45,362 nucleotides of DNA from an uncultured Lachnospiraceae bacterium (GTDB taxonomy: Bacteria; Bacillota; Clostridia; Lachnospirales; Lachnospiraceae): assembly GCA_947627645.1 (NCBI GenBank), contig CANQWV010000006.1, positions 1-45,362 of the forward strand. The letters are read 5' to 3'. Shown one piece after another: positions 8,901 through 15,156 of this stretch (the stretch's first letter is position 1; each line of letters begins with the position of its first letter). Under the pieces are notes generated by a model. The model saw nothing but the letters and a program-made list of their open reading frames with translations, did not search any database and was not told where the DNA came from. The translations under genes were made by a program, and so were the position numbers.

Positions 8901-11207
8901 ATTGATCTTTCCAGAGTAAAAACACGTTATGATGCTACGCATGTATGGTACAAGTGTGAGCAGTGCTCTGAGCTGACACCTTTCTTCCTAAAAGGCAGAT
9001 GCCCAAGCTGCGGTTCTACTCATATCCACAAGATGGAATCCAACGAATACGAAGCACTTAGTTTCTGGAGAAGGCCAGTTGCTGACGCGGTTCAAGGTGA
9101 GCCAATCCATGTGATCGACACAGAGGAGCATACTGCTCAGCTCTCACATAAAGACCAGCGTGACGACCTTTGGAGTAAGACCGAACAATATGAATTACGC
9201 TTCCAGGACTTGATTCAAGATGGTGAAACGCCTGTCGATATCCTCAGCAGCACAACCACCATGGAAGTTGGTATTGATATTGGCTCCCTAGTTGCAGTTG
9301 GTCTGCGAAACATTCCTCCAATGCGTGAAAACTATCAACAGAGAGCTGGCCGTGCGGGCCGACGTGGATCTAGTTTATCCACAATCGTTACCTTCTGTGA
9401 AGATGGTCCTCATGATACATTGTACTTCAATGACCCGATTCCCATGTTCCGTGGCGATCCTCGCAGGCCGTGGATCGATGTGCGAAGCGAGAAACTCCTC
9501 CAGCGCCATCTGGCTATGGTTGTCTTACAGGAATTTCTCGCAGAAAAACATATGAGCCTTGATACAGTTCCCGCAGCCGTTTTTCTCGAAGATGTCCTTG
9601 ACAGTTTCAAGAACTATCTTGCTTCCTACAGTGTTGATAAGGATAAACTCCTTTTGCCTATTGGAGTGACATTTCATTATTCAGAGTTTGCGGATGAACT
9701 CAAAGAGGCCCTTGATACACTTAAAGAAAAATGCCATACTCATCCCGAGCTTTTTGGTGTAGATGAAGGCGCCAAGGAACGCGATGCAAAAGTTCTCTTG
9801 GATGCTCTTTATGAAGAAGGTATCATCCCAACATATTCGTTCCCGAAGAATATCGTAAGTACCTATATTCCGGATATGTATGGGAAGATTCTCTACGAAG
9901 TTGACCGCGGACTTGATGTAGCTATAGGGGAATATGCTCCTGGTAGAGCACTTGTGGTTGATAAACAAACCTATCAGATTGGCGGATTTTACTATCCTGG
10001 AAGTGAACGTCGTCATGGTCAATCACTCACCCCGGCTCGTGCCTATACAGAAGATCCAAATTATGTGAAGCAGATTATCTCTTGTCCTGAGTGCGGCTGG
10101 TTTGGTTTGATGGAAGAAAACACAAAACGGTGCCCATTCTGTGGGAACGGTGATCTCAAAATCACTCGTGAAATGATGCGTCCTTGGGGCTTTGCACCAA
10201 GAAATGCTGAAGCAATACCGGATATTCAGCTATCAGAAGAATATACCGCTGTACAGCAGCCTCTATATTCAACTCTACCAGATGCAGAAGAAATGAAACT
10301 CGCCCCAGGCTGCAAGAACATACGAATCGCTTCACGAACAAATCAGCGAATCATCATGCTAAATAAAGGATCGGATGACAAGGGCTTTATGGTCTGCAAA
10401 GATTGTGGCGCTGCTATGCCAGGCGACGATATTTCTGTTCTGAATGACGTTAACAGGCCATACAAGTCGAAGTATGCTCGAAGCAGATGCCGTCACGGTA
10501 ATTCCTTTAATGTAAATCTTGGCTATGACTTCATAACTGATATGTTGGTTCTTGAATTCACAATTGACGACAAGCTTATTGATGCACGCCGGAATGATAA
10601 TCCATGGCTTAGCCGTGCAGCTCAATCCTTATCTGAAGCGCTACGACTGGTAGCAAGCAAAAAACTTGATGTTGAATTCACCGAACTTGTTACCGGTTAT
10701 CGTCTCAGGACTGGGACTGAAGCCTCCTATGTCGATATCTATCTTTACGATAGCCTATCGAGCGGCGCTGGTTACGCTGTCAGTGTAGCCGATGCAATTG
10801 CCGAACTACTATCTGATATGAAAGATCTGTTGAGTTCCTGTGATTGTGGATCTGCGTGTTCCAAATGCCTGAAGCATTACAGGAACCAATATGTACATGG
10901 CATGCTTGACCGCTTTGCTGCGCTACAGCTCTTTGAATGGGGCGTTGATGGAATAAAAGCATCTCCTATCAAACAAGAGACACAGATTAACATGATTATG
11001 CCTTTGGCGAATATTCTTAAGCAATCAGGCTGTGAAATCACTGCTGATAGTGAGATTACCGCAACTGGGCGAAGAGGCAAAAAGAAAGTTGTCATCTACC
11101 CGGCAATGTGGGTTGAACCACATGCGACAAACACCATTTTCGTGAGCGATGCTTATATTAAATATGCCAAGCCATATGCCGTCCAAAAAATTCTCGACAA
11201 CATTTGA
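5961..11207 (+). CDS. Giant DEAD/DEAH helicase with C-terminal DUF1998 (DruE-like)
   Basis: A 1748-aa superfamily 2 helicase. A Q-motif-like segment (FAHQ, ~95) precedes Walker A TGTGSGKT (112-119), a YPMNALVSDQ motif Ia, DEAH (324-327), a TTAS motif III (~357) and a motif VI QQRAGRAGRRG (~1126-1136). The helicase halves are separated by about 700 residues containing CxxC zinc pairs (CPHC near 570 and 685). Further zinc ribbons follow at ~1000-1025 and ~1374-1400. Near 1625-1650 is the CDCGSACSKCL cluster typical of DUF1998. One chain combining helicase and DUF1998 at this size matches DruE of Druantia; YprA-type housekeeping helicases are much shorter, and DISARM splits the parts into DrmA and DrmB. 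It presumably translocates on phage DNA. Coupled to gene 3 by a TGATG overlap. Confidence 0.9.
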   Translation: MPNGANSVHKQLRTELEDYIKSQYFGKSPLLLSALSNHIDDEGLLYQKPFIESSPAYVAVQNGIETASIESWLKDYFLQLAEAGIGVFPSPFAHQISALEAATRGENLFVSTGTGSGKTECFMWPLLAKMATEARDSKESWAKRGVRTIIMYPMNALVSDQVSRLRRMIGDPDKKFIKIFRNTCGNEVRRPQFGMYTGRTPYPGAQPSTEQDRKLEKTLARMSFPQSDSEQEYFNHLLKEGKIPAKADMHQFLQGLHESRHIPNDEDAELITRFEMQQFCPDILITNYSMLEYMLLRPREQKIWDDTREWLASNNENKLLFVIDEAHMYRGSSGGEVALLIRRLFHKLGISRDRVQFILTTASMPNKNQQDVDSVMKFANEFTASDKATRFCYLTGEREVIDGQLKYDIPAELLLRSDPSQFEDKDDLKLSALLSFWRQLEGFDQSINSMKAICSWMYDNLVYYRPFHELIKYCRGNAVSLGELSSGIFPELSQENALKAVSVLLAIAPLAKNARGFVLFPARMHMLFKGISGVYACANANCSCSHSEGGLTLGEVYLSDGNLTCPHCGSVVYELYNDRRCGALFFKGYVLEDDSELHGNVYLWRYPGQLMDHRMKEVHLFIPTDDFELPVKQGKNAIKPCYLDVKSGFINFTDDSSAGKPWIRKLYYCNYSAKGRPQIITFPTCPHCRHQLSTSQLTSFSTRGNQSFFNLIKSQFQLQPAVPGKDSDPDRFPNEGRKVLLFSDSRQRAAKLARDMSDASDISAARQLFAIAIKTMEDQTIEQSMNTLYDYFCLASGQRHVQMFHADERTKFVEDCASALNNYNRCVKRGRDYAPRFTIANAPVQMQEYLLRLFAGGYNTLYDSATSWIEPTDQALFDAVDALEENHVTVTDEEFINLFNAWILSICDMSTALGHTINDMVRLKVRPKRGGYGLDKDWEFSKVIREIMGWSDRNETEMAWKRVLKEAFLDSAQPDNGKLYIDLSRVKTRYDATHVWYKCEQCSELTPFFLKGRCPSCGSTHIHKMESNEYEALSFWRRPVADAVQGEPIHVIDTEEHTAQLSHKDQRDDLWSKTEQYELRFQDLIQDGETPVDILSSTTTMEVGIDIGSLVAVGLRNIPPMRENYQQRAGRAGRRGSSLSTIVTFCEDGPHDTLYFNDPIPMFRGDPRRPWIDVRSEKLLQRHLAMVVLQEFLAEKHMSLDTVPAAVFLEDVLDSFKNYLASYSVDKDKLLLPIGVTFHYSEFADELKEALDTLKEKCHTHPELFGVDEGAKERDAKVLLDALYEEGIIPTYSFPKNIVSTYIPDMYGKILYEVDRGLDVAIGEYAPGRALVVDKQTYQIGGFYYPGSERRHGQSLTPARAYTEDPNYVKQIISCPECGWFGLMEENTKRCPFCGNGDLKITREMMRPWGFAPRNAEAIPDIQLSEEYTAVQQPLYSTLPDAEEMKLAPGCKNIRIASRTNQRIIMLNKGSDDKGFMVCKDCGAAMPGDDISVLNDVNRPYKSKYARSRCRHGNSFNVNLGYDFITDMLVLEFTIDDKLIDARRNDNPWLSRAAQSLSEALRLVASKKLDVEFTELVTGYRLRTGTEASYVDIYLYDSLSSGAGYAVSVADAIAELLSDMKDLLSSCDCGSACSKCLKHYRNQYVHGMLDRFAALQLFEWGVDGIKASPIKQETQINMIMPLANILKQSGCEITADSEITATGRRGKKKVVIYPAMWVEPHATNTIFVSDAYIKYAKPYAVQKILDNI

Positions 11208-11251
11208 AACAGACTGTCGTCTTGAAACTCCTGGTTGCGAACTGGAATAAT

Positions 11252-11289
11252 ACAGAGCCCACCGATCATTGTTGACCGCTGGGCTCTGT
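11252..11289. terminator. Inverted repeat after the helicase, possible terminator
   Basis: A perfect 10-base dyad, ACAGAGCCCA and TGGGCTCTGT, with an 18-base loop lies 45 bases after the helicase stop. There is no clear T run on either side. It could end the defence operon on the plus strand and also the DUF6061-like relic on the minus strand. Confidence 0.45.
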
Positions 11290-11295
11290 CACACT

Positions 11296-11551
11296 TATTC
11301 TCAATCAACCGATGCTCCGGTGTACCTTTCACATACCGTTCCAAGTTGCCGTCAAGAACCAGCTACGCATACTCCAGAGGTTTATTATAGATTAGCCAGT
11401 CCAGCTCTGACCGCTGATACATATTGTCGGCAACCTCGTTCTCCACGGCGATCGTGTCAATGGAAATCATGCTACCATCGACAAATTTCAGTTCAACACA
11501 GGCAGTATCCATATTGAACTCAAAGGAAAGCAGGCGTTCCATATTCGTCAC
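11296..11551 (-). pseudogene. DUF6061-like ICE accessory gene with an in-frame amber stop
   Basis: The minus-strand ORF from 11551 encodes 62 residues including ADNMYQRSELDWLIYN, which I recognise as the pattern of DUF6061 proteins found on Tn1549-like integrative elements. It ends at a TAG after PLEYA. The same frame stays open beyond the stop and continues LVLDGNLERYVKGTPEH, which reads as the natural C-terminal continuation. A single nonsense change therefore seems to have truncated it. The lower boundary given is approximate. It ends only 1-2 bases before the rlmD stop region, at the island's right end. The family call is from memory of conserved residues. Confidence 0.55.
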
Positions 11552-11552
11552 C

Positions 11553-13694
11553 TCAAATCATCCCGAAGTGCTTCAATGCCTCCTTAATCGCTTTTTCCTT
11601 ATCCGGCGGACATTGCGGCTGTTTAGCGTCCTCAGACTTTGGCTTATTATAATTTTCTCGCTCGATGATACCGCATTTCTGCTTCACCTGAGCAATATAC
11701 AGGCTGCTGACCTTCAAACCGGTATATTCCAGCACATAATCCTTAATCTCTTGATAGGTAGCTTTCTTCTCGGCGGCTGTCAAATCCATCTCGTCCATGG
11801 TGAGTTCAACCTCGATATGTTGCTTGACATTGAGTTTGGACAATAAGCATACCGTTTCCACATGCACACTGTTTCCAAACATATCTACCGGGCAGACTTT
11901 TTGCACCTCATACCCCCGCCCGCCCAGATATTTCAGATCCCGCGCAAGCGTCGCGGAATCGCAGCTCACGTACACGATGCGCTGCGGCTGCATCTGTACC
12001 ATCGTTTCCAACACGCTCTCCTCGCAGCCTTTGCGCGGCGGATCGACGACGATAACATCCGCGCGGATACCTTCCTCTGCACATTTTTGTATCTGCCCTG
12101 CGCATTTCTGTGGCTCCCTTGCACATTTCTGTGCCTCCCCCACGCATTTCTGTATACCTTCCACGTATTTCTGTGGCTCCTCTACGCATTTTTGTATACC
12201 TTCCGCGCATTTCTGTGGCTTCCCGGTACTTTTCTGCGCTTCTTCCGCATATTTCTGCGGCAGCACATCCTCCGCCCTGCCGACGTAGAATTCCGCATTT
12301 GTGATACCGTTCAGTTCCGCGTTCTGCCGCGCGTCGCGGATCGCTTCCGGCACAATCTCCACACCGTAGACTTTCCGTGCCTTCTTCGCCAGAAAAAGAG
12401 ATATCGTCCCGATGCCGCAGTACAGATCCCAGACGGTCTCCTGCCCGGTCAGGCCCGCATATTCCAGCACCTTTTCGTACAGCTTCTGCGTCTGCAGCGG
12501 GTTGACCTGATAGAACGACAGCGGTGAAATTCGGAAGCGCACGTCCCCGATCAGATCCTCGATATACTCTGTGCCCCACAACACTTTCAGATCTTTCCCC
12601 ATGATCACATTCGTCTTCTCAAAGTTGCTGTTCAGCGTGACGCTCGTCATGCCGGGAATTGCGGCGAGCGTCGCGCAGAGTTCCTCGCTGTGCGGCAGGC
12701 TTCGTCCGTTGACGACGAGACAGACCATGATCTGTCCGGTCCGGAAACCGACGCGCGTCATGACGTGCCGCACCAGCCCGCTCCCGGTCTTCTCATCGTA
12801 GGGCTCGATGCCATACCGCTCCATATGCTTAAGCACTGCGTCCAGAATCCACGCATTCACCTTCGATCCCAGCAGGCAGTCCAGGCACTCGATGATCGTG
12901 TGCGTCCGCCCCGCATAGAACCCGGCGATCAGCCGTCCGTCGCGGCTCCGCCCGATCGGAAACTGCGCCTTATTGCGATAGCGCAGCGGCGTCACCCCAT
13001 CGGCAAGCGCTCTCGCACCCAAGAGCGCTTCCAAACTCGCAGCTGCTCTCGCGCTCTCGACCGCTTCCATGCTCGTAGCTACTTTCGCACTTCCAATCGC
13101 TTCCATGCCCGCAGGCGCCTTCGCACTTCCAACCGCTTCCATGCCCGCAGCTGCTCTCGCGCTCTCGACCGCTTCCATACCCGCAGCTGCTCTCGCACTT
13201 CCAATCACTTCCATGCCCGCAGACGCTCTCGCGCTCCCGACCGCTTCCATGCCCGCAGGCGCCTTCGCACTTCCAATCGCTTCCATGCCCGCAGACGATT
13301 TCTCTCCGGCGACCGCATCTTCGACATTGAACGCATCCATCCCGATGATCGGTTCCATCGGCGGATTCTCGATCCCACCGATGCGCCGCAGGTTGTTTCG
13401 CACCTTGTTCTCCTTGAACGCAAGCTGCGCCTGATAGCGCATTGCCTGGATCTGACAGCCGCCGCACTGCCTCGTCACCGGGCAGGGCGGTTCGACGCGA
13501 TCCGGGCTTTCCTCTATCAGGCGCATCAGCCTCGCGTATCCGTATGTCTTTTTCATCTTCATGACCTTGGCCTCGACCACATCGCCGATCACCGTGTCTT
13601 TCACAAAAAATGTGATCCCGTCGTATTTACCGACGCCCAGCCCTTCATTGCTGAGATCCTCGATTTTCAAAATGATTCTATCATCTTTCTTCAA
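11553..13694 (-). CDS. rlmD: 23S rRNA (uracil-C5)-methyltransferase RlmD/RumA with repeat insertions
   Basis: It uses SAM to methylate uracil-1939 of 23S rRNA. An N-terminal TRAM domain (1-60) is followed by an Fe-S cluster motif (C71, C77, C80, with C270 or C273), the SAM loop DLYCGIGT (423-430), VVDPPRKG (549-556) and the catalytic Cys in YVSCDS (C578). The start is TTG at 13694 behind AGGAG. Two tandem arrays are inserted in the core: eight 12-residue units (135-230) between the Fe-S segment and the central domain, and eight 7-residue units (487-542) just before VVDPPRKG. All catalytic motifs survive, so it may still be active. From about residue 613 the composition drops to that of the island and the last ~100 residues look element-derived, as seen where ICEs integrate in rumA genes. 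Confidence 0.9.
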   Translation of the reverse strand: MKKDDRIILKIEDLSNEGLGVGKYDGITFFVKDTVIGDVVEAKVMKMKKTYGYARLMRLIEESPDRVEPPCPVTRQCGGCQIQAMRYQAQLAFKENKVRNNLRRIGGIENPPMEPIIGMDAFNVEDAVAGEKSSAGMEAIGSAKAPAGMEAVGSARASAGMEVIGSARAAAGMEAVESARAAAGMEAVGSAKAPAGMEAIGSAKVATSMEAVESARAAASLEALLGARALADGVTPLRYRNKAQFPIGRSRDGRLIAGFYAGRTHTIIECLDCLLGSKVNAWILDAVLKHMERYGIEPYDEKTGSGLVRHVMTRVGFRTGQIMVCLVVNGRSLPHSEELCATLAAIPGMTSVTLNSNFEKTNVIMGKDLKVLWGTEYIEDLIGDVRFRISPLSFYQVNPLQTQKLYEKVLEYAGLTGQETVWDLYCGIGTISLFLAKKARKVYGVEIVPEAIRDARQNAELNGITNAEFYVGRAEDVLPQKYAEEAQKSTGKPQKCAEGIQKCVEEPQKYVEGIQKCVGEAQKCAREPQKCAGQIQKCAEEGIRADVIVVDPPRKGCEESVLETMVQMQPQRIVYVSCDSATLARDLKYLGGRGYEVQKVCPVDMFGNSVHVETVCLLSKLNVKQHIEVELTMDEMDLTAAEKKATYQEIKDYVLEYTGLKVSSLYIAQVKQKCGIIERENYNKPKSEDAKQPQCPPDKEKAIKEALKHFGMI
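11841..11864 (-). other. Candidate attachment site of the mobile island inside rlmD
   Basis: The codons for HVETVCLL of RlmD mark the point where GC-rich rlmD sequence changes to the AT-richer DNA that continues through the pseudogene and defence operon. VETV..LS is the usual end of RumA-family proteins, and the 3' end of rumA is a known ICE integration hotspot in Firmicutes. The ~95 following codons restore an open frame. The second att copy would lie left of the window, so the core cannot be delimited here. Confidence 0.5.
12069..12236 (-). repeat. Eight 21-bp tandem repeats inside rlmD
   Basis: Eight contiguous units encode heptapeptides of the QKCAEGI/QKCVEEP type (RlmD residues 487-542). 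The first unit is degenerate. There are no spacers, and the length is a whole number of codons, so the frame is kept. Confidence 0.9.
13005..13292 (-). repeat. Eight 36-bp tandem repeats inside rlmD
   Basis: Eight contiguous 12-residue units of the AGMEAVGSARAA type (RlmD residues 135-230), with the outer units most diverged. Although 36 bases matches a common CRISPR repeat length, there are no spacers and the array is translated. Confidence 0.92.
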
Positions 13695-13937
13695 ACCGCT
13701 CTCCTGTTCTTTCTGATCATTTCGTCAGCGCTTCTGCCCGTTTTTCTCACATATTTTCTCAATACTTTTATCGATCCCTCATGTCCTGCACAGGCTTTAT
13801 CTCCTCGAACACATCACCAGCCCTACATCAGAAACCCGGGATACTTCCACACACGATGCAATACACTGTGCGCCAATACACAGGAAGTCCTGCTAAACCA
13901 AACGCATAGTTTCACCAGCTCTGCAGCTTCCGTTCGT

Positions 13938-14885
13938 TCAAAACTCCGAGCTTTTCCGCAGGTTTGACTCGAACAGCCGGTTGAAACCGAGCCAGTCTGT
14001 GTTGCCACCGGCACTTTTTAACACCTCGCGCATTGTCTCAAGCTTCGCGTCTGTGTTGTCCGCGTAATTCAGCGCCATCGCCTCCGCAAGCGCCGGTTTC
14101 TTCGGAGAGCCGAACTCAAGCTCGCCATGATGCGCCAGGATGCAATGCTGAAGCTCGCTTGCCAGCTTTTTCGGAAAGTCTTTGATGTGGCGGCAGCCGA
14201 AACCGACCAGCTCGCTCCCCATCACGATGTGCCCGAGGAGCTGCCCGTCGTCCGTATAGTCGTTTTCCGGAAAATTCGAGATCTCCTTGAGCTTGCCGAT
14301 GTCATGGAACAGTGCCGCCGTCAACAGCAGATCCTTATTCAGATACGGATATTGCTGCGTGTAAAAGACACAAAGCTTTACAACCCCAAGCGTGTGCTCC
14401 AGCAGCCCGCCGACAAAACTGTGATGCACCGTCTTCGCCGCCGAGTGTTTTTTGAACGCTTCGACGAAGGAAGGATTGTCGATGTAATACATATGGATCA
14501 GCTTCTGCAGATATGGGTTCTCCACCTGCTGCATGATTTCCATCAGTTCGTCGTACATCGAGTCAATATCCTTCTCGCTCACCGGAAGGTAGTCGGCCGC
14601 CACATACTCATTCGCCCGTGCCACGCGCGCACGCCTGACGCTGAGCTGGAGATTGCCCTGAAAATTCGTCACATCGCCGGAAATGAATACGTAATCCATC
14701 ACTCCAAACTCCTCGATCCCGGACGAATTCGGATCCCAGATTTTCGCGTCGATCGTCCCTGTCTTATCCTGGAAGATCACATTCTCGTAGATCTTTCCGT
14801 TCTTCGCAGTCGCGGACTGCCTGTACTTGCAGAGGTAAATATCATTAATCTTGTCCCCTTCGTGAAACGTCTCAATAAACTGCAT
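13938..14885 (-). CDS. yhaM: YhaM-type 3'-5' exoribonuclease
   Basis: A 315-aa protein with an N-terminal OB fold (about 12-90) for nucleic acid binding and a C-terminal HD domain; ALFHDIGK carries the metal-binding H194-D195 and LLEHTLG another His (H164). This is the layout and length of YhaM, a 3'-5' exonuclease acting on RNA and single-stranded DNA in Firmicutes. The track's longer start (14960) is rejected: the ATG at 14885 follows GGGAGG at proper spacing and gives the family's usual N terminus (MQFIETFHEGD). Monocistronic in appearance, with its own promoter at 14984-15012. Confidence 0.9.
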   Translation of the reverse strand: MQFIETFHEGDKINDIYLCKYRQSATAKNGKIYENVIFQDKTGTIDAKIWDPNSSGIEEFGVMDYVFISGDVTNFQGNLQLSVRRARVARANEYVAADYLPVSEKDIDSMYDELMEIMQQVENPYLQKLIHMYYIDNPSFVEAFKKHSAAKTVHHSFVGGLLEHTLGVVKLCVFYTQQYPYLNKDLLLTAALFHDIGKLKEISNFPENDYTDDGQLLGHIVMGSELVGFGCRHIKDFPKKLASELQHCILAHHGELEFGSPKKPALAEAMALNYADNTDAKLETMREVLKSAGGNTDWLGFNRLFESNLRKSSEF

Positions 14886-14983
14886 CGCTGCCTCCCACCA
14901 ATCAAATTGCCGGATCAGCCGTTCGCCGCCTGCTCTGGCAGCGTTTTCCTTTCCGTCCAATATCCGGCGTTCATTCTTGATTC

Positions 14984-15012
14984 ATTATAATTTATTTGTG
15001 GGAGTTATGCAA
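14984..15012 (-). promoter_or_regulatory. Promoter of yhaM
   Basis: On the minus strand TTGCAT (15012-15007), a 17-base spacer and TATAAT (14989-14984) form a near-consensus sigma-A promoter about 100 bases upstream of the chosen yhaM start. Confidence 0.7.
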
Positions 15013-15156
15013 CGGAAAATGTTCTCCCGGAAGCTTCCCAGAAAAATTTGAAAGAATGTAGAATTTAACTCTGCACTAGAATTTAAAATTTCAAGTTACT
15101 CCCGAAAGCTTTCCAAAATCGCTTGTCTTTTCAAACAGACAAGATCAGCTTTGGCA

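Noticed and set aside
615-11207. Calling the operon DISARM or BREX
   Set aside because: No methyltransferase, PLD, PglZ or BrxL-like protein is present, and the helicase and DUF1998 are in one chain.
5961-11207. Housekeeping YprA/MrfA-type helicase
   Set aside because: Those are less than half this length and are not embedded in a translationally coupled operon of unknown genes in foreign DNA.
13005-13292. 36-bp repeats resembling a CRISPR array
   Set aside because: The units are contiguous with no spacers and are translated in the RlmD frame.
12690-13967. 425-aa plus-strand ORF
   Set aside because: It is the antisense shadow of rlmD; its Arg/Ser/His-rich composition follows from the complementary strand of a GC-rich gene.
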